Source: Flavobacteriaceae bacterium
GTDB lineage: Bacteria; Bacteroidota; Bacteroidia; Flavobacteriales; Flavobacteriaceae
Direction: 5' to 3'
Length of the DNA: 64,000 nucleotides
NCBI GenBank assembly: GCA_021647885.1
Contig: JAKITV010000004.1
Coordinates: forward strand, 1 to 64,000
Part shown: one piece after another, positions 53,436 to 61,352 of the stretch
How positions within the stretch are numbered: position 1 is the first letter of the stretch
Layout of the letters: each line of letters begins with the position of its first letter
Notes under the pieces: model-generated
The model's database searches: none
The model's input: the letters and a program-made list of their open reading frames with translations, nothing else
What the model was told of the DNA's origin: nothing
Program-made: the position numbers and the translations under genes

Positions 53436-55397
53436 ATGAAAAATATAATTAAAATTTCTATTGGATTTCTATTGATTGCATTTGCTTTCACTAGCTGTAA
53501 TAATAGCAATTCATCACAATCAAAAGGAGCTTTATCATCTAGTGCTGCCGAAAAAGTTTATGTAGCACCTGGAGAGCACGACGAATTTTACGCCTTTGTT
53601 TCAGGTGGATTTAGTGGACAGTTAGCTGTTTATGGATTGCCTTCAGGAAGACTGTTTAAGGTAATTCCCGTATTTTCAGTAGATGCTGAAAAAGCTTGGG
53701 GATTTAACGAAGAAACCAAACCTATGTTAAATACATCTTACGGTTTTATTCCTTGGGATGATTCTCACCATCCAGATATTTCTCAAACAAATGGAGAGTT
53801 AGATGGCCGTTGGGTATTTATTAATGGAAACAATACACCTCGTATTGCAAAAATTGATTTAACAACTTTTGAGACAACAGAGATAATTGAAATCCCTAAT
53901 ACTGCAGGGAATCACAGTTCATCATATGTAACTGATAATACTGAATATGTAATTGCTGGTACAAGATTTAGTATTCCTGTGCCTCAAAGAGATATGTCTA
54001 TTAAAGAATATAAAGGTAATTTTAAAGGAACACTTTCTTTTATTAAAGTTGACCCAGAAGATGGTGGAATGGAAATTAAATTTCAATTATTAATGCCAGG
54101 TTTCAATTATGATAAAGCACATCCTGGAAGAGGAAAATCTCATGGCTGGTTCTTCTACACAACTTATAATACCGAAGAAGCTCATAGTTTATTAGAAGTA
54201 AATGCATCACAAAATGATAAAGATTTTATTGCTGCAGTTAACTGGAAAAAAATCGAAGAATATGTAAATAATGGTGGTGGAACTATGATGCCAACCAACT
54301 ATGCACATAATGTTTATGACGACAGAACTCATAGTGCTACTTCTACAATGATAAAAGAAGTTCTTATGGTTGATCCATCTGAAGTTCCTGGTGCTGTTTA
54401 CTTTTTACCAACACCTAAGTCTCCTCATGGTTGTGATGTAGATCCAACTGGAGAATATATTGTAGGGAGTGGAAAGCTTTCATCAAACGTTACAGTACAC
54501 TCTTTCACAAAAATGTTAGATGCTATTGAAAACGAAAAATTTGCAGGCGAAGCTTATGGTATTCCTATTTTAAACTTTGAAGATATTTTAGCAGGTAGCG
54601 TTGAGCAACCAGGTTTAGGGCCTTTACATACAGAGTTTGATGGTAAAGGAAATGCATATACAACATTCTTTATTTCATCTGAAGTTGTAAAATGGAAATT
54701 AGGAACTTGGGAAGTTTTAGACAGAAAACCAACCTATTATTCAGTAGGTCACTTAATGATTCCTGGAGGGAATTCTCAAAAGCCTTATGGAAAATATCTA
54801 TTGGCCATGAATAAAATTACCAAAGATCGATATTTACCTACTGGTCCAGAAGTAACACAATCTGCTCAATTATACGACATAACAGGAGATAAAATGGAAC
54901 TTTTATTAGATTTTCCAACAGTTGGAGAACCACATTATGCAGCAGGAATTCCAGCAGATTTGATAAAATCTAAATCTAAGAAGTTGTTTAATTTAGAAGA
55001 AAACGAACATCCTTATGCAACTAAAACTCCTGCAGATGTTAAAGTTGTTAGAAATGGAAAAGAAGTTCATATTTATATGACTACGATTAGAAGTAACATG
55101 AACCCAGACAATATAGAAGGTGTCAAGGTTGGGGATAAAGTATATTTCCACGTAACTAATCTTGAGCAAGATTATGATGTACCACATGGTATAGCTATGA
55201 TAGGTGCTAATACATCAGAGTTGCTTATTATGCCAGGACAAACAGAAACATTTGTTTGGTATCCTAAAAAAGTTGGTGTTTGGCCATTCTATTGTACAGA
55301 TTTCTGTTCTGCTTTGCACCAAGAAATGCAAGGTTACGTAAGAGTGTCTCCAAAAAACTCAAATATAGAATTGTCATGGTCTCTTGGAGAAGATTAA
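53436..55397 (+). CDS. nosZ: Nitrous-oxide reductase (clade II type)
   Basis: A 653-residue copper enzyme reducing N2O to N2. The N-terminus is a Sec-type signal ending FTSC (Cys21), with no twin-arginine motif, which fits clade II. A seven-bladed propeller with the CuZ histidines follows: His111-His112 in DDSHHPDIS, GNHSSSYV, PHGCDVDP, LGPLHTEFDG, VGHLMIPGG and GEPHYAAG. The C-terminal cupredoxin domain holds CuA: VPHGIAM and FYCTDFCSALHQEM (Cys620, Cys624, His628, Met631). All visible ligands are in place, so the enzyme should be active. A terminator follows. Confidence 0.97.
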   Translation: MKNIIKISIGFLLIAFAFTSCNNSNSSQSKGALSSSAAEKVYVAPGEHDEFYAFVSGGFSGQLAVYGLPSGRLFKVIPVFSVDAEKAWGFNEETKPMLNTSYGFIPWDDSHHPDISQTNGELDGRWVFINGNNTPRIAKIDLTTFETTEIIEIPNTAGNHSSSYVTDNTEYVIAGTRFSIPVPQRDMSIKEYKGNFKGTLSFIKVDPEDGGMEIKFQLLMPGFNYDKAHPGRGKSHGWFFYTTYNTEEAHSLLEVNASQNDKDFIAAVNWKKIEEYVNNGGGTMMPTNYAHNVYDDRTHSATSTMIKEVLMVDPSEVPGAVYFLPTPKSPHGCDVDPTGEYIVGSGKLSSNVTVHSFTKMLDAIENEKFAGEAYGIPILNFEDILAGSVEQPGLGPLHTEFDGKGNAYTTFFISSEVVKWKLGTWEVLDRKPTYYSVGHLMIPGGNSQKPYGKYLLAMNKITKDRYLPTGPEVTQSAQLYDITGDKMELLLDFPTVGEPHYAAGIPADLIKSKSKKLFNLEENEHPYATKTPADVKVVRNGKEVHIYMTTIRSNMNPDNIEGVKVGDKVYFHVTNLEQDYDVPHGIAMIGANTSELLIMPGQTETFVWYPKKVGVWPFYCTDFCSALHQEMQGYVRVSPKNSNIELSWSLGED

Positions 55398-55448
55398 TAA
55401 TATGAAGATTAATAGCTAGGAGAATTTTGTTTTAGTGTTTATTTTCCT

Positions 55449-55486
55449 AAAAAGGCGGGAGTAATTGGTTGTTTCTCCCGCTTTTT
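55449..55486 (+). terminator. nosZ terminator
   Basis: Stem GCGGGAG (55455-55461) / CTCCCGC (55475-55481) with flanking AAA and TTTTT. It separates nosZ from the accessory genes, which then need read-through or their own promoter. The gap to 55599 shows no consensus promoter. Confidence 0.8.
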
Positions 55487-55599
55487 ATTTGAAAAAAAAT
55501 TCCGATATTTGTAGTAGAGTATTAATAATACAATTATCACTCTCACTAGCCTTATTATTGTCAAAAAAGAGCAAATCAGAATAACTGAAAAAAAAGAAA

Positions 55600-56190
55600 A
55601 TGGAAAAGTCAAAAATGTTAATGTTGTTAGCAGCATTACTCCCTTTGGGATTGTTTATATTTCCTTTATGGAACATAACTCTTGAAGCACCTCAATATCC
55701 TACTCCATTAGGAATGAATATTCATATAAATGATTTTACCGATGCTAATCCTTTCGATATTAAAAATATAAACATAATGAACCATTATGTTGGTATGAAA
55801 TATATTCCCGATGCTATTCCAGAATTTAAAATATTCCCAGCAGGAATTATTATAACCACAATTATTGGACTTATAATTGGGTTTAAATTTAATTACAAAT
55901 GGTTTTTAGGATGGTTTATTTTAATGTGTGTTTTAAGTCTTGCAGGGCTTTATGACTTTTATCTCTGGAATTATGACTACGGTCACGATCTGGATCCAAG
56001 AGCAATAATGAAATTTACTAATCCTGATGGCAGTGCTATGGGCTTTCAACCTCCTTTATTTGGATCTAAAGATGTACTTAATTTTAAAGTACATTCTTAT
56101 CCGCGTTTTGGAGCACTGTTTTTAGCTTTAGGTATAGGATTATCATTTTTTGCTTACTTGCTTGGCAAAAAGGAAAAAATAAAACAATGA
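55600..56190 (+). CDS. Membrane protein of clade II nos loci
   Basis: A 196-residue inner-membrane protein with four hydrophobic segments (about 6-24, 82-100, 104-124 and 168-188). The first external loop has the motif INIMNHYVGM, which I recall in proteins at this position of other clade II nos loci. The conserved His and Met could contact copper. The function is unknown. The stop overlaps the nosL start by 4 bp. Confidence 0.65.
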   Translation: MEKSKMLMLLAALLPLGLFIFPLWNITLEAPQYPTPLGMNIHINDFTDANPFDIKNINIMNHYVGMKYIPDAIPEFKIFPAGIIITTIIGLIIGFKFNYKWFLGWFILMCVLSLAGLYDFYLWNYDYGHDLDPRAIMKFTNPDGSAMGFQPPLFGSKDVLNFKVHSYPRFGALFLALGIGLSFFAYLLGKKEKIKQ

Positions 56191-56624
56191 ATAAAAAGTT
56201 AATTGTTGTTCTAATTGTTACATCGGTTTTAATTGCATGTAACGCAAAACCTAAAGCTATAGAATATGGTGTAGATGGTTGTCATTTTTGCAAAATGACA
56301 ATTGTGGATAAACTACATGCGGCCGAAATTGTAACTGAAAAAGGAAAAGTATATAAGTTTGATGCTACAGAATGCATGATAAATTTTATGGGTGAATTTG
56401 ATACTTCAACCATAGCATTATACTTATCAAATAATTATACAGAACCTGAAGTGTTAATAGACGCTACTCAAGCTACATTTTTAATTAGCAAAAATATACC
56501 AAGCCCAATGGGAGCCTTTCTTTCAGCATTTAAAAATAAAGAAGACGCTATTAAAACTCAAGCAGAAAAAAGTGGTGATATTTATACTTGGGAAGAACTT
56601 TTAACACATTTAAAAAACAAGTAA
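56187..56624 (+). CDS. nosL: NosL copper chaperone lipoprotein
   Basis: A 145-residue lipoprotein (Cys18, lipobox LIAC). The copper-site signature is GCHFCKMTIVDKLHAAEI and the conserved ATECMINFM follows. NosL delivers Cu(I) toward NosZ with NosDFY. It lies between the membrane protein gene and nosD. Confidence 0.94.
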   Translation: MNKKLIVVLIVTSVLIACNAKPKAIEYGVDGCHFCKMTIVDKLHAAEIVTEKGKVYKFDATECMINFMGEFDTSTIALYLSNNYTEPEVLIDATQATFLISKNIPSPMGAFLSAFKNKEDAIKTQAEKSGDIYTWEELLTHLKNK

Positions 56625-56657
56625 AACTTCAATTTTATTTTATTGTACTTTGCGCTT

Positions 56658-57899
56658 ATGAAAAAGGGCTTTATTTCTTTAATTATAATCTTCTGTGCTT
56701 CAGTTTTAAATATAAAAGCTGAAACCATTGAGGTTTGCACAACTTGTAAGATCACTTCAATAAAAGAAGCCATTGCTATTGCCAAAGATTTTGATACCAT
56801 TATTGTAAAAAAAGGGACTTACTACGAATATGATATTGTTATAGATAAACCACTAACCATTATTGGTGAAAATTATCCTGTTATTGATGGTAAATTAAAA
56901 GGGGAAATCATTACAATTCATTCAGATAATGTTACTGTTGGTGGGTTTCATATAATAAACGTAGGAATAAGTTATACTGAAGATTATGCTGCAATTCGCA
57001 TTGTAAAAAGCAAAAATTTTATTATTCAGAATTTAAAACTCGAAAAGCTTTTCTTCGGAATTTATTTAGAAAAAGCCAAGGAAGGTAAAATACTTAATAA
57101 CACTATAATAGGTGATGCCAAGCAAGAATATAATTCTGGGAATGGTATCCAATTATGGTATAGTAAAAACATAGAAATAGAAGGCAATTATGTACAAGGT
57201 GTGCGAGACGGCATTTATTTAGAGTTTTCAGATTTCTGTAATATTACCAATAATATAAGTAAAGGTAATATACGATATGGACTTCATTTCATGTTCTCAA
57301 ACAACGATGTATATAAAGGCAATACATTCGAAAATAATGGTGCTGGTGTTGCGGTTATGTTTTCGAAAAAAATAAAGATGTACAACAACACTTTTAAAGA
57401 AAATTGGGGATCGGCTTCTTATGGTTTACTTTTAAAAGAAATAAACGATGCCGAAATTATAGGTAATACTTTTGAAAAAAACACTATTGGGATAAACATT
57501 GAAGGCACGAACCGAATTAATTACAAAAACAATGATTTTATTAGAAATGGTTGGGCTATAAAAGTTCGAGGTGCATGTTATGCTAACATTTTTTCTGGGA
57601 ATAATTTTTTGTACAACTCATTCGACCTTTCCTATAATAGTAAAATGAATGACAATGTGTTTGATGGAAATTATTGGAGCAATTATGCAGGTTACGACTT
57701 GGACAAAGATGGGATTGGCGATGTGCCTTATAGACCAGTAAAATTATTTTCATATATTGTGAACCGCACACCAGAAACTATTATATTGCTCCGTAGTTTG
57801 TTTATAGATATTATAGATTTTTCTGAAAAAGTATCACCAGTTTTTACACCAGATGATTTGTTGGATAATAACCCTTCAATAAAAAAAATAGAATGGTAA
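56658..57899 (+). CDS. nosD: NosD copper-site maturation protein
   Basis: A 413-residue periplasmic beta-helix protein. After a signal peptide (MKKGFISLIIIFCASVLNIKA) come repeated right-handed helix turns rich in Asn and Gly (FIIQNLKLEK, GNTFENNGAGV, NNTFKENWGSASYG). The conserved NosD end NYWSNYAGYDLDKDGIGDVPYRP is present. The frame is open to a TTG at 56643, but the ATG at 56658 gives the signal peptide. The stop overlaps the nosF start by 7 bp. Confidence 0.94.
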   Translation: MKKGFISLIIIFCASVLNIKAETIEVCTTCKITSIKEAIAIAKDFDTIIVKKGTYYEYDIVIDKPLTIIGENYPVIDGKLKGEIITIHSDNVTVGGFHIINVGISYTEDYAAIRIVKSKNFIIQNLKLEKLFFGIYLEKAKEGKILNNTIIGDAKQEYNSGNGIQLWYSKNIEIEGNYVQGVRDGIYLEFSDFCNITNNISKGNIRYGLHFMFSNNDVYKGNTFENNGAGVAVMFSKKIKMYNNTFKENWGSASYGLLLKEINDAEIIGNTFEKNTIGINIEGTNRINYKNNDFIRNGWAIKVRGACYANIFSGNNFLYNSFDLSYNSKMNDNVFDGNYWSNYAGYDLDKDGIGDVPYRPVKLFSYIVNRTPETIILLRSLFIDIIDFSEKVSPVFTPDDLLDNNPSIKKIEW

Positions 57900-58600
57900 C
57901 TATTGAAAATTTGCATAAAAAATTTAACAAAAACATAGTACTAAGTGGTATTGACCTCAATATTAACGAAGGTGGTATTTTTGCTGTCCTTGGACCAAAT
58001 GGTTCTGGAAAAACAACGCTTATTAAGTCTATTTTAGGAATGGTTATTCCTAACAAAGGAAAAATATCAGTACTCGGCACAAACATAAAGCACAATTCAG
58101 CATATAGAAGTAAAATTGACTATTTACCACAAATTGCAAACTTTCCCAATAATCTTAAGGTTAGGGAACTTATTAAAATGATAAAGGATTTGCGTGGTAA
58201 AACCGATGAAGATGTGCGCTTAATTAAGCTCTTTAATTTAGAGCCTTTTTTAAACAAAAAATTGGGCAACCTATCGGGAGGAACAAAGCAAAAAGTGAAT
58301 ATTGTTTTAACCTTTATGTTCGATAGCCCTTTAATAATACTTGACGAGCCTACAACTGGTTTAGATCCTATTTCGTTAATTGAACTAAAAAAACTTATTC
58401 AAAACGAAAAAGCTAAAGGAAAAACCCTTTTAATAACATCTCATATCATGAGTTTTGTTGAAGAAGTATCAGACGAAATTGTTTTTATTTTAGAAGGCGA
58501 AATTTATTTTAAAGGAACCATAAACGACTTAAAAACAAAAACAGATCAACCCGATTTTGAACACGCTATTGCATCAATTTTAACAATCAATAATGCTTAA
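57893..58600 (+). CDS. nosF: NosF ABC transporter ATPase
   Basis: A 235-residue ATPase with Walker A GPNGSGKTTL, signature LSGGTKQKV, Walker B LIILDEPTTGLDP and a switch His in TSHIMSF. With NosY and NosD it forms the complex that assembles CuZ. It overlaps both neighbouring genes. Confidence 0.95.
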   Translation: MVTIENLHKKFNKNIVLSGIDLNINEGGIFAVLGPNGSGKTTLIKSILGMVIPNKGKISVLGTNIKHNSAYRSKIDYLPQIANFPNNLKVRELIKMIKDLRGKTDEDVRLIKLFNLEPFLNKKLGNLSGGTKQKVNIVLTFMFDSPLIILDEPTTGLDPISLIELKKLIQNEKAKGKTLLITSHIMSFVEEVSDEIVFILEGEIYFKGTINDLKTKTDQPDFEHAIASILTINNA

Positions 58601-59375
58601 AATATTAAAATATAGTTTTTACGATTTAATGCGAAGCCGTTGGAGCTACGTGTATTTTGTTTTTTACCTGCTTCTTGGTGTTGTGTTATTATTTCTTAAT
58701 AACAATTTATCTAAAGCAGTCATTACATTAATGAATGTAATTATAGTTCTTGTTCCATTAATAGGAACCATTTTTGGAGTCATGTATTATTACAATTCTA
58801 AAGAATTTACAGAACTTTTATTAGCACAACCCTTAAAGCGATCGTCCATATTTTTAGGACAATATCTAGGTGTCGCTTTGTCCTTATCTATGAGTTTAAT
58901 ATTAGGATTAGGGATTCCTTTCGTGTTCTACGGTTTATTTAGGTCGAATGACATTTGGGATTTTTCATTATTGTTAATTACTGGAACTTTTTTAACTTTT
59001 ATATTTACTGCTTTGGCATTTAATATTGCTTTATCAAACGAAAATAGAATAAAAGGTTTTGGTTATGCCATTTTACTTTGGTTGTTTTTAGCAGTAATTT
59101 ATGATGGTTTATTTTTAATGTCCTTAATTCTTTTTGAGGATTATCCATTAGATAAATTATCTCTTTTTGGCACAATGCTTAATCCTATTGATCTCTCAAG
59201 AACACTCATTCTATTAAAACTGGATATTTCTGCATTGTTAGGTTATACTGGAGCGGTTTTTAAAAAATTCTTCGGCACAAACTTTGGCTTAATTGTTTCT
59301 ATTATAATGCTTTCCGTTTGGGTTGTTTTACCAGTTTTAAGAATAGTATATAAATCAAATAGAAAAGATTTTTAA
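58593..59375 (+). CDS. nosY: NosY ABC transporter permease
   Basis: A 260-residue inner-membrane protein with six hydrophobic segments. The start overlaps nosF by 8 bp. Conserved parts are YSFYDLMRSRWSYVY at the N-terminus and YYYNSKEFTELLLAQPLKRSSIFLGQYLG, typical of NosY. It anchors NosF and NosD. Confidence 0.93.
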   Translation: MLKILKYSFYDLMRSRWSYVYFVFYLLLGVVLLFLNNNLSKAVITLMNVIIVLVPLIGTIFGVMYYYNSKEFTELLLAQPLKRSSIFLGQYLGVALSLSMSLILGLGIPFVFYGLFRSNDIWDFSLLLITGTFLTFIFTALAFNIALSNENRIKGFGYAILLWLFLAVIYDGLFLMSLILFEDYPLDKLSLFGTMLNPIDLSRTLILLKLDISALLGYTGAVFKKFFGTNFGLIVSIIMLSVWVVLPVLRIVYKSNRKDF

Positions 59376-59405
59376 ATCCATAATAAACATTAATTTATAC
59401 ATATC

Positions 59406-59867
59406 ATGAAAATAAAACTTTTAACCATATTCGTTCTAATATTATCACTTATGAGTTGCAAAAATGAAACTCAAAAAAATAATCCCAATACAACTGAAGC
59501 AGAAGAAGTGACTGTTGATGAATCCTTAAAATTAAGACTTGATAATGGAGAGAAATGGGTTGCTAACAAAGAAACCCATATTGGCATTAAAAATATGGAT
59601 TCCTTAATTAAAGCGTTTAATACAGATGATACTAAAAACTATTTTGATTTAGGTGAAGCACTTTCAAAGCAAACCAGTTATGTGATAAAAAACTGTTCTA
59701 TGAAAGGCGAACCTCATGATCAATTACATATTGTTTTAGTGCCAATGTTAGATGAAATTTCGGTGTTAAAAGAAGCCAAAAACAACAAGGATGCCTCCAA
59801 GGCTCTTGAAAACCTGAAAGCTCTAATCACAAAATATTTTATATATTTTAGGTATAGTAAAACCTGA
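59406..59867 (+). CDS. Unknown lipoprotein after nosY
   Basis: A 153-residue predicted lipoprotein (lipobox LMSC). The mature part is helical. A segment VIKNCSMKGEPHDQLHIVLVPM places Cys, Met and two His close together and may bind a metal; otherwise it is a plain helical bundle. I do not recognise a family. It follows nosY by 30 bp and is probably in the same transcript, which suggests a job in NosZ assembly or copper handling. Confidence 0.7.
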   Translation: MKIKLLTIFVLILSLMSCKNETQKNNPNTTEAEEVTVDESLKLRLDNGEKWVANKETHIGIKNMDSLIKAFNTDDTKNYFDLGEALSKQTSYVIKNCSMKGEPHDQLHIVLVPMLDEISVLKEAKNNKDASKALENLKALITKYFIYFRYSKT

Positions 59868-59911
59868 TTTTAATCATAAACTCACCAACACTTATTATTT
59901 AAATTTGCGTT

Positions 59912-60310
59912 GTGATCATATCATTTACAAATAAAATAGTAGCGTTAATATTATCCATTATATTGTTGACACATAATATAAACAATGCTATTATAATAGG
60001 TGATTTTATAATCAATCAGGACATAATAGCCAAAACCTTATGTATTCAAAAGGAAGAACAAAAAGGGTGTAATGGCAAATGCCAACTTCGTAAGGAACTC
60101 TCACAAAACATTAATTCAGATTCTAATAGTGAGTCCCAAATTCCAGAAACCAAAAGAATGGCATTAGACTTCTATAACATTACAAATAGCAACAATGTTA
60201 AATCTCAATGGGCTTGGAGCTTAAATACTAAACATAAAATCATTACCAATAGTAATATACCAACATCTATTTATTATGATGTAGATACTCCTCCTCCAAT
60301 TTTTAGTTAA
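59912..60310 (+). CDS. Small exported cysteine-motif protein
   Basis: A 132-residue protein. A single hydrophobic N-terminal segment is followed by DFIINQDIIAKTLCIQKEEQ and KGCNGKCQLRKEL. That pattern of one Cys and then C-x3-C is one I recall in small Bacteroidota proteins next to copper TonB receptors. The only upstream start is GTG at 59912, and a TAAATTTG box at 59900-59907 would place transcription at almost that base, so translation may be leaderless or the box is fortuitous. The gap after it (60311-60416) has a small GTTTAC/GTAAAC hairpin. Confidence 0.6.
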   Translation: MIISFTNKIVALILSIILLTHNINNAIIIGDFIINQDIIAKTLCIQKEEQKGCNGKCQLRKELSQNINSDSNSESQIPETKRMALDFYNITNSNNVKSQWAWSLNTKHKIITNSNIPTSIYYDVDTPPPIFS

Positions 60311-60416
60311 TCTTTATTGTTTACTGGTAAACTTAATGTTTCCCAACAATTATTTGCTTATTTATTTAAGCGAACAAGATGCTATATAACATATATAAAC
60401 ATAAAATTACTAAAAA

Positions 60417-61259
60417 ATGAAACTAAAATATATATTACCTATCCTATTCATCTCATTGTTTAACATTGCTTGTTCATCTGATGATGACACACCTATTATT
60501 AATGAAATAGAAGATCTTTTAAAAGTTCAAGATATAATAAACAACACACATACTATAGAGCTTTACACAAAAAGTGGTATGTTTTACACAGGCTACAATG
60601 AAGTAAGTATTAGAATAAAAGACAATACGAATGATGCCTTTTTTGAAAATGCAACTATTAACTGGATGCCTATAATGCAAATGATGACTATGCAACATTC
60701 TTGTCCAAAATCCAGTTTAACAAAAGCTGAAGGAAAAGATACAGTTTACACTGGCTTTGTTATTTATCAAATGACAAATGCTGATGGTTCTGGTTGGTCA
60801 TTAACATTTACCTATACTATTAATGATGTAGAATATACCGTTACAGACACTATAAATGTAATGCAATTTGACAATCAAAACGTTACAAGCTTTATGGGAA
60901 GTGATGACACTAAATACATTATGGTTCTAATAGAACCTGACAGCCCAAAAATCGCTATCAATAATTTAAAGGTTGGCCTTTACAAAATGGAAAGCATGAT
61001 GGCTTTTCCGGTTGTAGAAAATTATACCATTACTTTAGACCCTCGCATGCCTGGAATGGGAAATCATAGCTCACCTAACAATACAGATTTAACATATAAC
61101 ATAGCAGATGGCATGTATAATGGAGATTTATCTCTTACAATGACTGGCTATTGGGTATTGAATTTAAAACTGCTTAATGAGCAGGGCATAGTATTAAAAG
61201 GTGAAGATGTAACTGAGGCTAACACTCAAAGCAGCCTATATCTGGAACTGGAGTTTTAA
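60417..61259 (+). CDS. Met/His-rich surface lipoprotein, probable copper binder
   Basis: A 280-residue lipoprotein (lipobox NIAC, then SSDDD). An acidic run right after the Cys is the Bacteroidota lipoprotein export signal, so exposure on the cell surface is predicted. Two beta-sandwich repeats of the FixH/YtkA-like type follow. Each has a Met/His cluster: WMPIMQMMTMQHSCP in the first (about 81-95) and PRMPGMGNHSSPN in the second (about 205-217). I infer copper capture for the TonB receptor encoded next, as in a SusD-SusC pair. Confidence 0.72.
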   Translation: MKLKYILPILFISLFNIACSSDDDTPIINEIEDLLKVQDIINNTHTIELYTKSGMFYTGYNEVSIRIKDNTNDAFFENATINWMPIMQMMTMQHSCPKSSLTKAEGKDTVYTGFVIYQMTNADGSGWSLTFTYTINDVEYTVTDTINVMQFDNQNVTSFMGSDDTKYIMVLIEPDSPKIAINNLKVGLYKMESMMAFPVVENYTITLDPRMPGMGNHSSPNNTDLTYNIADGMYNGDLSLTMTGYWVLNLKLLNEQGIVLKGEDVTEANTQSSLYLELEF

Positions 61260-61285
61260 TACACTAAAGGTTTATTTAAAACCAA

Positions 61286-61325
61286 TTAACAGACACATTG
61301 TGGCAAAGAACAATGTGTCTGTTAA
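61286..61325 (+). promoter_or_regulatory. Strong hairpin before the copper-type TonB receptor gene
   Basis: A perfect 16-bp stem (TTAACAGACACATTGT, 61286-61301, with its complement at 61310-61325) and an 8-nt loop. There is no U-tract, so it may stabilise or process the mRNA between the lipoprotein and receptor genes, or control receptor translation. Confidence 0.65.
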
Positions 61326-61352
61326 AATATCTATCATTTAATCTGTAAAATC

